Positions 20,343 through 31,395 of a stretch of DNA of 64,000 nucleotides are shown here, piece after piece. A program made the position numbers and the translations under genes. How positions within the stretch are numbered: the stretch's first letter is position 1; each line of letters begins with the position of its first letter. Under the pieces are notes generated by a model. The model saw nothing but the letters and a program-made list of their open reading frames with translations. It was not told the DNA's origin and searched no databases. This stretch comes from Cyanodermella asteris (taxonomy: Eukaryota; Ascomycota; Lecanoromycetes; Ostropales; Stictidaceae): positions 186,001 through 250,000 of the forward strand of contig UYJD01000013.1 of assembly GCA_900618795.1 (NCBI GenBank), given 5' to 3'.

Positions 20343-21332
20343 ATGGAATATCCGTGCAGCAGTAAAGCCATGACCCAGTCGAACATCGATGCAGAGCCAG
20401 ACTCCCACTTTAGGGAGGAGACTGCTACACCCGATCTTGTCAACTCTTCAGGAATCAGAGACAGTCAAACCAGTCGGACCGTGTACCTACCAACGGAGCA
20501 AGCATACGCACAATGGGCCTCGGTGTACGACACGGATGGCAACTTTCTGCAGGCCACTGATGACCTGGAGCTTCGGGAACTTCTCCCATTGTTCCTGCGT
20601 CAAGCTGGAGTGCAAGGCGCCGAGTCGAGTGATGCCGTCGACAACGCCATCGATGAACACAAAGTTGTCATCGACCTTGGCTGTGGAACAGGACGGAACA
20701 CTTTCAAGATTCGAGCATTAACAAGCCCAAGCACGGCCGTTATTGGCTTGGACAGCAGTGAACACATGCTTGAGATTGCCAGGCAGAAGGCGACGGTGCC
20801 CAATGCGACCCGACAAAAAGCAGCTGGGCCTCCGCTCTTCCAGCGGTTCGACATCAGCGACACAAGCAGAACATTTGGTCCTACTGCTCAGTCAGAATGG
20901 ACACAAGCGAGTCAACCAGCGTATCCTCTTCAGCATCCAAGCATCCCCAAAACCGACGCAATTGTCTCGACCCTGGTTATCGAGCATCTGGAGCTTGAGC
21001 AGTATTTCTCAGTCGCATCGCAGCTGCTGAAACCCGATGGTTTCCTGCTGCTGACCAACATGCATTCGCAGATGGGCAGCATGTCCCAAGCTGGATTTGT
21101 CAACAGTAATGGCGTAAAGGTCCGGCCAAAGAGTACTCCGCATGCCATTGCAGATGTTTGCGGAGTTGCAAACAGGCACGGTTTCGATGTCTTGAGCATC
21201 ACAGAAAGAGCAATTTCCGCTGATGATGTTGCCATACTGGGCCCGCGCAGCAGGAAGTGGGTGGGCATCAAATGCTGGTTCGCGGTTAGTTTTGCGAGAA
21301 AGAGCCGTCGTGACCATGCTCCCGAGGGATGA
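20343..21332 (+). CDS. Class I SAM-dependent methyltransferase
   Basis: 329 residues from the ATG at 20343. An earlier in-frame ATG at 20211 and the frame start at 20175 would add a Cys-rich segment that looks non-conserved; MTQSNIDAEP at 20370 is another option. Motif I is VIDLGCGTGRNT (residues 109-120), the post-I acidic loop is VIGLDSSEHMLEIARQK, and motif IV-like TDAIVSTLVIEHLE follows. QLLKPDGFLLLTNMH is the motif VI region. The YAQWASVYD segment before motif I is typical of small-molecule methyltransferases of the Methyltransf_11/25 type. Substrate cannot be told. The next gene is tandem on the same strand, 357 nt away. Confidence 0.8.
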   Translation: MEYPCSSKAMTQSNIDAEPDSHFREETATPDLVNSSGIRDSQTSRTVYLPTEQAYAQWASVYDTDGNFLQATDDLELRELLPLFLRQAGVQGAESSDAVDNAIDEHKVVIDLGCGTGRNTFKIRALTSPSTAVIGLDSSEHMLEIARQKATVPNATRQKAAGPPLFQRFDISDTSRTFGPTAQSEWTQASQPAYPLQHPSIPKTDAIVSTLVIEHLELEQYFSVASQLLKPDGFLLLTNMHSQMGSMSQAGFVNSNGVKVRPKSTPHAIADVCGVANRHGFDVLSITERAISADDVAILGPRSRKWVGIKCWFAVSFARKSRRDHAPEG

Positions 21333-21689
21333 CAGTCCGATCCATGGTAAGCGTGTTTGCTTGCCACTGAAAAGAATCAACTTGGAAAGATAGTACCATA
21401 ACACTTGCCAATGACCAGCGTTTCACTTGGCAAGGCAATCGAAAGCCGGAAACTCTTTCGCCTTCGCCCATACTTCCGGAAGGCAGCCGCAAGTTCGCAA
21501 ATGCGCTTTTCCATCGAAGCTCAACCATGGGGTGGCTGGCCATGTAATGTTTTATTAACTGTTGTTGACATCTTGTCTTCTTTCACAACACAAGCTACTA
21601 CAGTCTTTTCTTTCGCGGCCGCGAGGAATTATTCAGAAACATTTGTATCATTCTTTCACCACCTCCCTTGCATCGACACGGCCTTTACG

Positions 21690-22949
21690 ATGCCCATCTC
21701 ACACCATTATCTGGGATACGTCCCTTCCTCAGCCATTCCCCGGGCCATTCCGAGTCCCGACCACGTGTATCCCGAGATGCAACGAGCCCGCGCACTGAGC
21801 GACACGCTGGTACAGGAGCTCATGGCGCAGGTTGAGCAACATTTGCAAGATTTCAATGCAAAAGCAAAGAAGCCGAAGTTGCCGACCATCGTCCATCTTG
21901 GGAATGCTTCGCAGGCACTTCACAAATTGTGCATTGAGCTCCAGGCTCGTTACCCAAAGTCATTCATTGTCGGTCTGGATTCCGACCTCAGCGCCCAGAC
22001 TTACCTTCGAGAGACCTACGGCGAACCTCATCTCGGACCCAAGTTTGCGAAATCCGCAGCAAGCGAGTCGCGTAGTCGGATCGACCCATGGATAGACGAG
22101 TCCAAAACAACGGCAGAGCTTCAGGAAAAGATAGAGCGGCGGAAGGTTGAGGCTCAGGCTGTCAGAGACAATGAGACTTCCCTCCCCAGCCCCAGGTCCC
22201 CCGTCGCAGATGATCTGCCGAAATTGAGGCCACTCCTACCCTTCTTCGACTTGTCAAGGGTGCCAAGACCAGCAGCAGATCCGTCAGTGAAACGCGTGAC
22301 CCTGAAGATGCCACCCCCACCCACAGAATCGCCTCTCAGACTGGATCCGAAAACCGGCCTCATGAAATTCCCCTGGAAGCTTTTGGGTGGCGGCCGCCGA
22401 GGTGCTGCTCGAAGACGGAAGCAAAGCTACGAGGAGATTGCTGCCAGACGCGGGAATCGACCTCCACGGCGTCCGGTCTTTCAATACTTTGACGCAGAAG
22501 ACTATCTGCAAGACCTCGCAGCCGAACTCCCGCTGGACAAGATTGCCAAGGCGGACATCATCATTTGCGACCTGCCCATCGACATCCTGACCGTCGAGCA
22601 GTTCGACACGGTCCTCAAGTGGCTGATCAGGAGGCCCGACGATGCCACTACGGATACAAGGCTTCAGGGAAGCTATTGGAAGCCGATGCTGGTCCTGACC
22701 GGATTGCACGAGAAGCTCATCGACGAACTTGACGGACTACGCGAAATTGGCGTCCCCGGGGCTCCACGCGCGCCGAAACGGGGCATGGTGTATGCCGGGC
22801 TCGTGGAGGGACTGCAGAAGTTGTCGTGGCTCCCAATCGAGCTCGGGAGCAACGGAATGGGAATCGAAGAGCGAGAGGAGCTCGTCTGGGGCGCCATCAT
22901 GGAATTGGATCTGCACTTGATTCCTCAGGAGCAGGCGACGAATCTGTAG
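21690..22949 (+). CDS. Conserved-looking hypothetical protein
   Basis: 419 residues from MPISHHYLGYVP at 21690. The frame is open upstream to 21405, but the added part has no conserved look. A Rossmann-like alternation is visible (PTIVHLGNASQALHKLCIEL, SFIVGLDSDLSAQTYL; later KADIIICDLPIDILTVEQF and KPMLVLTGLHEKLID). The middle is disordered and Pro/Arg-rich, with a basic patch GGGRRGAARRRKQSYEE near 230. I recognise no family; an NAD- or nucleotide-binding fold is a guess from strand patterns only. Confidence 0.6.
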   Translation: MPISHHYLGYVPSSAIPRAIPSPDHVYPEMQRARALSDTLVQELMAQVEQHLQDFNAKAKKPKLPTIVHLGNASQALHKLCIELQARYPKSFIVGLDSDLSAQTYLRETYGEPHLGPKFAKSAASESRSRIDPWIDESKTTAELQEKIERRKVEAQAVRDNETSLPSPRSPVADDLPKLRPLLPFFDLSRVPRPAADPSVKRVTLKMPPPPTESPLRLDPKTGLMKFPWKLLGGGRRGAARRRKQSYEEIAARRGNRPPRRPVFQYFDAEDYLQDLAAELPLDKIAKADIIICDLPIDILTVEQFDTVLKWLIRRPDDATTDTRLQGSYWKPMLVLTGLHEKLIDELDGLREIGVPGAPRAPKRGMVYAGLVEGLQKLSWLPIELGSNGMGIEEREELVWGAIMELDLHLIPQEQATNL

Positions 22950-25900
22950 AATAGAAAAGTGAAGAAGTTGAATCTGAAGAAGGATATGACGAAGAAGGAA
23001 GGTGTGGACGGGCTTCTGGGAAGGAGCAAGGCGTTGTTGAAAGGAGCTTAGACGAAGTAGTTCTCATTTATCTTAGCAGCAATGAATTGGATTTCATATG
23101 TACCCTCGCTTTGCTACTCACCGTCTTTGACCATGTCTACTCCCTCAAATACTTTGATCCGTCCCTACGCGCATGTCTTCGCCACTGCCTATCTATGTAC
23201 CCGGAGAGGTAGCTCAAGAGCGACTCATATGGGTACTTGTTCAGATTCTTGGTAGAAGTGCAGATCAAGGTACTCTCAAAGGTACTCGTCAAGGTGCCCG
23301 TGCAAGTTCCCGGCGAGGTACGCATCAAGTTACTTGTCAAGTATTCATTCAGGCACTTTTTCGCTGATCACGAAGTTGCTCGTCAAGCTATCCATGAAGG
23401 TGCTCGTGAACGTACTCGTCAAGGCTCCTGTGTAGGTACGCGTCCAGGCCTTCGTCGAGGTACCGTTGAGGTACCCACTAAGCTGTTCGTGCATTTACCC
23501 GTGGGGATGCCCGCAAAGCCACCTGCAAAGATACTCGCAAATGAACTTGCAAAGGCACTCACAGAACTGCCCGTCTAGCAACTCACGAAGACGTTTGCAA
23601 AGGTGCTCAAACCCCCGGAAATTGACCTCCACTGACCGGCGTTGCTTCCTTGAATCAAGGGTGCGGAAGGACTGGTCTACACATTGGGGCGGATCAGCAG
23701 CAGGTGCTCCAGATCGCTATTCCGATAATCCGCGAATTTGCGGTTCCGTAATCACGTCCGCCACGTGGGGCCTAGACTTATACCCACATGGAAACCCCCG
23801 TACCTGCAAAGGGCTTCGAGGCTTCGAGCTCCAGCTCTTTGAACGCCGCATTTCGATATCTTTGTGCGCGTGTATGCAAATAGGAGGGCGAGGTCGGAAG
23901 AAATCAAATAAAACCGTTGGCGGTTGACGCCACCAGCCGGCACAGCAAGGATTCGCATGTCACCCTATCTACTATCGGCTAGCTATCCACGAGACGGGCT
24001 GATTGCGCGTTTGTCACGCAATTTCGTCTGCACCGGCGGTGCAAGTCTTTGGCAGATCACAAACTCGTCCAAAACGGGCGTGCAAAGGATTCCTTGAGCG
24101 TCGAGCGACTCGAGTCCTGTATTGCGATTGGCGTGGTGGTGGTGTGCGGGAACTTTTGGAGGGCCATTATGGCCTTGTGGCGGCCACGATGCTGGCGGTC
24201 TACATGTTTTGTTAGAGCCGCAACATGGTTGATGAGGGTGGACCGTGGGTGGAGGTGAGGAGATTGGATGATGTGAGGTTATGGAGACGCTTGAAGATCG
24301 CTTGCCGTGATGGAGCGAGGTGTGGTTGTTGGTGGCCGCTGGGCTTTGGACGGACTTCAGCCGAGGTCGGTTTGGGTAGATGCTGAAAATAGTTCTCTGC
24401 AGCAGTACCAGCGCGGCTTTAATCTTATGATACTGTTGTACCCATACTACACTCTAGCCAAATAGGCTTCGATTTGAGCTCCAGCTTATTCGGATTGCTG
24501 CTAGTTGAGGTCTGAACGCCTTGGGACGATGCTGGTGATAATGGGTGCGTAATTTGTATCCTCGCCAGCTAGTTGGCATCAAGGTGAATGAAACATGGAC
24601 CATGTTTACCGAATGCGAAAGCATTGTAGCACATCGAATGTCATTTCATGCAATACGATCTTCCAGAAAGTACGGTTGTGACATGCGCTTCAAGGACATA
24701 GCCTGCTCGTCCTCAGCTACGTACCCGGTCAATGTGACAATCTGCCAATGAGAATGCTGATTGTCCTGCATTCGGCTTGCAGAAAGACGCATGTGTGAGC
24801 ACAGCCGTGATGCTCCTCCCGCGAGCGAGGGAATGAGTTTCTGTCGTGCGCAAAGCCTGCAACTAAGCAAGGGTAAGAAGCCACACACGCGGTCAGACCT
24901 ACCAGGAAATTATTGTCTAGCAGCGAATAGAATCCTCACCAGACCTGTACGAGGCACTGACAGCCATGACTGTGGCAAGCATTCGGGTGAAAATTAACCT
25001 TGTCAAATCGATCGCTTTCGTGAGAACTCTCGAATATTTCCCAAATCGAAGTTGTAAATGTTCTCATTGTCGAGTGTGTGATATCGTTTCTCTGATGGTA
25101 TTATTGTACTCGCTGTCCTGCCAGTCTCTGAGCTTCCCGCTTCAAGTCGGCATAGCCGGAAGTGGGTCAAGCCGCCGCAAAAGCACGTTCCATCGAAGTG
25201 TCTTGCCTTTGAGACCAGACCCTTTCGGGCTTGGTGTGCAGAGCGGCGAAGCAGCTGCGAGAGATGTTTCATCCGACGTTTAGAAGACCCGCTGCCGTGT
25301 CAGAAGTCCCACGTCTGTCATAACAACCTGGATTGTGGCCAGGGGCACTTGTGCTAGAGCACTGTTGTGCATCCAGATCGCAAAATACATGCGCGACGAC
25401 GAACTGGTCGGCTTACGAGCTGTGCCTCTGGCTATCCCATGTCCGGACAGGATTGCTCAGATGTTCTTCGAGATGATGGTGCAAGCGGCGAGGGCCCTGG
25501 TCGATCGCGACAGAGACATGGGTTGCAGTGGTGGCGGATGGCACCGAAAATGCGACGGCGTGACCATAACAGCAGGGCCGTTCAAATTGTGCGTCGTGTA
25601 CGACTTGGCGAGGTGAGAGCTGTGACAGCTGGATATGTGTTTGGCAGTAATGTCGCTCCTTGCCAAAATAGCTCGGCGAACCTTGCGAGTGAAGCTGGAT
25701 GGATAAGGTTTTGCTATCGTCCGTTGTTGTCGCAACTCCACAATCCGAGAACCCGTCGTCGATCGCCCCGATCTGCTCGAGCGCGGTGCCACAGCATGCC
25801 GGCTGACCGGCGGAGCACTATTCTGAGTATAGAGCGAGACATGTTCTTGTCGTGGTGCATGAGTCCTTGACTCCTTGGGCGCACGCTACAGGTCGTGCCG

Positions 25901-26907
25901 TGGGAGTACAGGACGTGATGGCGATAGTTTTAGCTGCGGCTCGAGGGCAGACACGAAGGCTGAGAATCGGGCCTGCTGGTAGGCCGGCTGTGGGTGTTGG
26001 AGTGTGAAACAAGAAGCGTCCACAGCGGGTCGACCAGTAAGAAAGGGTGAGGTTGAAGATGGGGGCAGTTCCAGAGTTCCTGCGGACAGGGTCGCAGCGT
26101 GGCCTCCAGCAGGCGGACGGGCGCTGTTTCGAGCGTTGCGCCCCTGAAGCAATACCCGCCCGCCCGCTGTTCGCTCGCCATGCGCTAGCCCCACACGGGC
26201 TTGGCTTGACTCGACTCTCTACTGTACGGTGGTGTATTCGAGCAGCAGACAGGCTATTCATGTCTACAACCCCATGCCACCCTGCAACCTGTTACTACTG
26301 CCTCGCTGTCTCTTTGCTTTGCCGTCAGCTTCCTCCTCTCACCTTGCCAGTCTGTGAGACCCATCTCGAGCTGCTCGGACCTACCTCTGGCCATTTTTTC
26401 TTGCTCCACCACTTCTTTTTCCGATTTTGCGCCTCTAATTGCTGCTCACTAGGCAGGCACATTGCTCTGAGCCGACTAATCAGCGTCCACGGTACGTTCC
26501 CGCATCTTCAGCCTCCCAACTTTTGCCCTGTCCGACCACTGCCAGGACGCCTCGTCCAGTCGCATCAGGAACAAGCATCATCCCCTGGCGATTGTATACT
26601 TGTACGGCTGTGCTCGCGCTTTGCACGCTCAATCGTGGGCCTTGCAGCTACCTAACGCTTCAAGTCGTACAGCGGGCGCATTACACAATGAGATTCTTGA
26701 AACACCAGGCTGACGCTTGTACCCCAGTGCCGCAGCATATCTTCGCTTTTCTCCGCCGTCGCTACTTTGTCCACTACCTCGCGCTCAGCATGTTTCGATA
26801 GGCAATAATTTGGGACACGGAAGCGAAGAGATTCAGGCGCAGAGCAAGAGCTGGGAATCAATACCACGTAATTTGCTGTTGGAGCGAGAAGACACCCGCA
26901 ATTCACC
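22950..26907. other. 4-kb gene-poor region with a minisatellite
   Basis: Besides the 12-bp repeats (listed separately), no frame here looks coding. The last several hundred bases before 26908 are pyrimidine-rich and probably hold the promoter and long 5' leader of the large gene. No transposon features, tRNA boxes or strongly AT-rich decay seen. Confidence 0.45.
23215..23610. repeat. Degenerate ~12-bp minisatellite
   Basis: Tandem, imperfect units near GGTACTCGTCAA run through this stretch (for example ggtactctcaaa, ggtactcgtcaa, ggtacgcatcaa, gttacttgtcaa, cgtactcgtcaa). Occasional 11- and 13-nt units break the phase. Roughly 25-30 units by eye. Because 12 is a multiple of 3, parts translate as 4-residue repeats such as LVKVPVQVPGEV, but no complete gene is visible. 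Confidence 0.7.
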
Positions 26908-29900
26908 ATGTCAAGACCACTGCAAGGCGCCCCGGCCCGGGTCGATACCAATGTCGATAGAATCGCGCCCATGAGCCCGCAGGCCATCAGCCAGACATTG
27001 TCGCCTGTTGGATCGCTTCTTGCCGCGCCGCCTGTCGCTCCTGAGCCCGCATACATTGCCCCCAGAGAGGCCGGCCTGATCATCACTCGAGAGGTTCTTG
27101 CGGAATTTCACCAGGTCGAGGATGCGGACTTGTCGGACCTGCACGAACAGTCGCTTTCGCAAGTCTCCGTCTCTGCGTTGGTCACCGTCAATTGCTTCCT
27201 GGACCGCATCCTGCACAATATCTTGGCTAGCTCCAGATCGCTTTCGCTTGCGACTCTGCGCACGGCTGTAACGGAAGTCTTGAAGCCAAGATTAGCTAGC
27301 GAGGCAATCGGTGGCGCAGACGAAGAGTTGATGGACTGCCTTGGTGAAGATGACGAAGTTGACATGTTCGAAGACGCAGCGGAGGTAATGGATGGGTCTT
27401 TCGATCTTGACCTTGTCTGGAAGCGCGCAAGACTTCGATGCATGGTCTATACTCGACTTGGCGATATGGAAGAAGAAGACGAAGAGCGATACATCGAGGA
27501 ACACTCACTTGACGGCTATATCGACGGACGGCGCATGTCCAGAAACAGTGGGTTGGTCAGCCCGCCTGTCGCAATCTGGCTCACCGCGATCCTTGAGTTC
27601 ATCGGCGAGAATGCTCTCATGATCGCAAGCCAGCACGCCTACCGACGTTGCGAGAACAGATATGGCCGTGGTCTTATGGGACAGCCGCTGCACCCAAGCG
27701 TTGTGACTGTCGGCGATATTGATCTGGAGAAGATTGCCCTGAATCCCAGCCTTGGCCGACTTTGGAGGGCATGGCGCAAACCACTAAAAAGCCCCCGATC
27801 AAGTGTCAGCAGACCTTTGAGTGTCGAGTCCATGCGACATCGTAGAGGCGACAGCAAGTCAAGCCTTGGACACGCTCGCGGGACCAGTATCGAAGAAATG
27901 AACAGCTCGCGCGATCGTCAAATTGAGCAGGAGCCGGCAGCTACCCAGGTAACACCTCGCAATGATTCCCTTGCTGAAGGACCGGAGGCGGGGCAAAAAG
28001 AAGAGAAGCACAAGCCCGAGCCCGAGGTTGTATCCGAAGAATTAGAGCCCGCAGACATTCCCCTACCCGTGTCTCATCACGACATTGATGAAATTGAAGT
28101 CCCGGGCTACAATCCAGTACCGGATTGGGAGGCACGTGAAGAGGACGACTTTATCAAGAGCAGACGGCCAATCAGTCTCATTCTCCCTGGTGCCTCAGAT
28201 CCTACGACGGCGTCCGAAACGGCTCCTCTGGAAGGTCCACGGCATATGAGGTCTCGGTCTCTCCCAGGTGCCAGACGGCCTTCAGCTTACACGCTTTTCG
28301 ATGAAGAGCGACCGACTGTTGCAGAGGTCTTGAACTCTGATGCCACCACCAGGACTTCACTGAATGGCCGGCCAGTTTCAGACGTATCTCAAGACGGCGT
28401 ATTCAACAGCTTGACAAGCCCAGCAGACTACCAGACCGGAGAAGAAGCGAGCCGTGAAGAGCGCAGATCAACAAGGCGCGATAGAGCATCGGTTGTCCCA
28501 GCGGCTGATCGCAAGTCCGGAGTCTCTGAGTACGGCGTGGAGTTTGACCGTTCGGACTACAAGGTGGACCCCAACGAACCTCCACCTATTCAAACTACGA
28601 TCATGAGTCCGCGTGTCACCATAGCCCCGCCAACAGCTGTTCCAGGCACTCCTGTCGATGCGCCTGTACGTTCAGGATTGAGGAGCAACAGACCCGTTTC
28701 ACTTGCGATCCAGTCACCGGGAAGATTGGCTGCTCCGGAAAGGCGGACTGGAGGCGAGATTTCACCTCTTGGGGAAGGCGAATACCTGGGTTCGGGCGAA
28801 ATCTCGCCTCTCGAGCCCAGCGATGACGAAGGATCGGTTTCAATTGCAGGACTGAAGGATGCTAAAGAGCACATGGGTCTTAATCCTTCGGAGCATTCGG
28901 TGCAGAGCTCCGACGATGTGTACGACGACGCCGAGGAACAGGCCGTGAGCCCGCTCTCACCTCCGGCTCATTCGAACGTTCCCGCTCGGACGTGGATCGG
29001 ACCACCAGCCCCACAGCCTCGTCGTGAAGTCGTTCCTGTGGCTGCATCATCAGCTGTCGCCACACGTCCGAGACAAGATGATTCAATGGTGCGGCAGCTG
29101 AGCGATGAGCGGCGGAGGGAAGTAAGGGACACTGCTGCACCATCTCCGCGACCGACGCTACTCGAGAAGGACGATCTGCCAGACATACCAAAAGCAGAAC
29201 AGATCAACAAGCTAGTTGCTGCTGCTAAAGCTCATAGTGATGTCGCCGTGCCCCAGCCTGAGCGTATATTCCGCTCAATGTCAAGGGACATGAGCGATGA
29301 TGGGCCGCCACAAACTCGTTCGCAGGTTACCTCACCCGCCGCTGTTACATCAGCTCCACCGTCTTCTGTCACGACCTTGGCAGCGCCAAGCCTGATGCAG
29401 GCTGCAATTTCTAGCCCAGAGCCTTCTCCAGAGCCGGTGCTCAAAACTGCCAACCCGACCACGATTACAAAGATCCATCGCAAAGAAGTCTCTCAAGACA
29501 CGCGAGCGCAGCCAAAAGCTCAGGATGGGCGAAGTCAATATCAAGACACCCGCGTGCAATCACAGGAGCTTCATGGCCAGTATCCAGAAGTGAGGGTACA
29601 GCCAGTGGAGCAGCGAAACCAGTACCAGGCGACACGCAGCCAGTACCAAGATCCACGGAGTCAAGCAGAGACTCAGAACGTGAGCCAGAGTTTTGGCGTC
29701 ACCCCTCTTCATCTAAAGCAAAGCAGCGTTGGTGAGACTGCTGTCCCACCACCGACTAGCAAACTGCTGGAGAGAAGACGACAGCTTCCACAAGTCGATA
29801 CCGTCAGCCCTGAACGCGCTGCCGTGCAACGCCTTTCTCCCACAAGTCTGGAAGAAGGCATCAAAATCCCTCCATCACGCAGCGTTCCTGACCAAATGTA

Positions 29901-31395
29901 TGCAGCCGCCACACCACCTGTGGTGATGGAATCGACTCCGCCTGCCGCCCGAAAACCCGCCAGTAGAAAGACATCAAAGTCTGGTGAAGACGTTTTTGGT
30001 CACAAGACGACCAAATCAAGGGGCAGCAGTCATGAGCGATCCAAGGAGTTCGAACAGCTCATCGACAGTGGCGAGACAATTCAATACACACTGACTCCTC
30101 AGAACATACGCTCGTACCAAGTTGCGGAAGCCGCAGCTGAGTCTGTCGCGATGCAGCCGTCTAATTCACGGGATCATGCGCGTGGCCTTTCACTGAGCGG
30201 TGGATTTGGTGGCAAGGTTCGCGCGGCTAGCGCAACCCAACAAGCTCCTGCGCCGGCACAGACATTCCCTGCTAGTAATGTTCCAGGTACAAAGGGATTC
30301 GTTGGATTTCCTGTTCGCCGACCTGCCGCTGCTACACCATCCACCAGCTTTGGTGGTATGGTACAAGGCAAGAAATCAGGTCTCGCCCCACGCGAAGCAA
30401 AGACAGATATGAGCAGCATGCGCGACTTTGCCGAATTCATGCGCACCACTGGACCAACCGATGCGGGAGACTCCTTTGCTGCACCTCAAAAAGTAGTCCG
30501 AGGTCCGGTTCCGGTTCGCAATGCTGATATCCAAGCCAAGCCACAGACCGCAGGTCTTCCCAGCGGAATGCGCAGCCCGTCTTCGCCAGGCTTTCCAGGC
30601 GCGAGGACTTCCACGGGCACAAGCAGCATCAAGCGCAAGGGTCCGAAGCTGCTGGCTCGTGATCCTCAGACAAACGACAAGAGTACCAGTGATCTGATTG
30701 ACTTCATCCGTGAAGGTCCACCCGGCGAGTCCGGGGCACATCGCACACCGCGTACTGTGGCTCCGTTCCGTACCACGATGGATAGCGACGATATGAGGAA
30801 CGGCCTCAACTCCAAACCATCAGCTGCGAATGGCTACAACCGCTACGCGCCCAGCATGAACAGCACACAGGAAAGCTTTAAGACGGCTTCGGGCGTCAGC
30901 AGCTCGAACAGCCACACCGGGCTACTAGCAAACTCGAGAGCCAATGCCAGCAACCCCATGGGCGGCCTTGCGGAGGAACCACAGATGCCTACACGCAAAA
31001 GTAGAAAGCCCAGAGACCCGTACGCGGTCGACTTTAGTGACGAAGAGGGCGAATACGGTGACGACGACCAGATGGGGTCCAGCCGTGGTGGCCACCAGCG
31101 CGAGGAGAGTCTTGTCGAGTTCCTCCAGAGTCAGCTTCCTCCGGCTAACGCTAACGCTAACACCTCCACAAAGCTCAGCAGCCTCGGGAGGCCGATTGGC
31201 AATGGACCTGGGATGGCACGACCCAAGCCACAAGCTAGAGCCGCGGGCGGTAATATGAGGAGCGACACCAACGATCTCGCGGATTTCTTCAAAAACTCTG
31301 CGCCTCCTGGCGGTATGGGTAGCCATGCCTCGGTACAGACCATGACCAAGGAGAAGAAGGGTCTTGGAGGGATGTTCAAGAGGGCACGCGGCTAG
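26908..31395 (+). CDS. Large fungal protein with histone-fold-like N-terminus and disordered repeat tail (1495 aa)
   Basis: Single exon from the ATG at 26908. The first ~250 residues are ordered and helical: EVLAEFHQVEDADLSDLHEQ, SVSALVTVNCFLDRILHNIL and SLATLRTAVTEVLKPRLA, and later PPVAIWLTAILEFIGENALM. The spacing and the phrase AIWLTAILEF recall the alpha-2 helix of histone H2A, so a histone-fold-like domain is my reading. The remaining ~1200 residues are disordered, rich in Ser/Pro/Glu, with a Gln/Tyr/Arg-rich section (QDTRVQSQELHGQYPEVRVQ) near 870-930. The last 330 residues carry four copies of a D-[LF]-x-[DE]-F motif. The end is a basic tail, KEKKGLGGMFKRARG. Automatic annotation may call such proteins Flo11-like because of composition; I see no signal peptide to support that. 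Confidence 0.75.
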   Translation: MSRPLQGAPARVDTNVDRIAPMSPQAISQTLSPVGSLLAAPPVAPEPAYIAPREAGLIITREVLAEFHQVEDADLSDLHEQSLSQVSVSALVTVNCFLDRILHNILASSRSLSLATLRTAVTEVLKPRLASEAIGGADEELMDCLGEDDEVDMFEDAAEVMDGSFDLDLVWKRARLRCMVYTRLGDMEEEDEERYIEEHSLDGYIDGRRMSRNSGLVSPPVAIWLTAILEFIGENALMIASQHAYRRCENRYGRGLMGQPLHPSVVTVGDIDLEKIALNPSLGRLWRAWRKPLKSPRSSVSRPLSVESMRHRRGDSKSSLGHARGTSIEEMNSSRDRQIEQEPAATQVTPRNDSLAEGPEAGQKEEKHKPEPEVVSEELEPADIPLPVSHHDIDEIEVPGYNPVPDWEAREEDDFIKSRRPISLILPGASDPTTASETAPLEGPRHMRSRSLPGARRPSAYTLFDEERPTVAEVLNSDATTRTSLNGRPVSDVSQDGVFNSLTSPADYQTGEEASREERRSTRRDRASVVPAADRKSGVSEYGVEFDRSDYKVDPNEPPPIQTTIMSPRVTIAPPTAVPGTPVDAPVRSGLRSNRPVSLAIQSPGRLAAPERRTGGEISPLGEGEYLGSGEISPLEPSDDEGSVSIAGLKDAKEHMGLNPSEHSVQSSDDVYDDAEEQAVSPLSPPAHSNVPARTWIGPPAPQPRREVVPVAASSAVATRPRQDDSMVRQLSDERRREVRDTAAPSPRPTLLEKDDLPDIPKAEQINKLVAAAKAHSDVAVPQPERIFRSMSRDMSDDGPPQTRSQVTSPAAVTSAPPSSVTTLAAPSLMQAAISSPEPSPEPVLKTANPTTITKIHRKEVSQDTRAQPKAQDGRSQYQDTRVQSQELHGQYPEVRVQPVEQRNQYQATRSQYQDPRSQAETQNVSQSFGVTPLHLKQSSVGETAVPPPTSKLLERRRQLPQVDTVSPERAAVQRLSPTSLEEGIKIPPSRSVPDQMYAAATPPVVMESTPPAARKPASRKTSKSGEDVFGHKTTKSRGSSHERSKEFEQLIDSGETIQYTLTPQNIRSYQVAEAAAESVAMQPSNSRDHARGLSLSGGFGGKVRAASATQQAPAPAQTFPASNVPGTKGFVGFPVRRPAAATPSTSFGGMVQGKKSGLAPREAKTDMSSMRDFAEFMRTTGPTDAGDSFAAPQKVVRGPVPVRNADIQAKPQTAGLPSGMRSPSSPGFPGARTSTGTSSIKRKGPKLLARDPQTNDKSTSDLIDFIREGPPGESGAHRTPRTVAPFRTTMDSDDMRNGLNSKPSAANGYNRYAPSMNSTQESFKTASGVSSSNSHTGLLANSRANASNPMGGLAEEPQMPTRKSRKPRDPYAVDFSDEEGEYGDDDQMGSSRGGHQREESLVEFLQSQLPPANANANTSTKLSSLGRPIGNGPGMARPKPQARAAGGNMRSDTNDLADFFKNSAPPGGMGSHASVQTMTKEKKGLGGMFKRARG

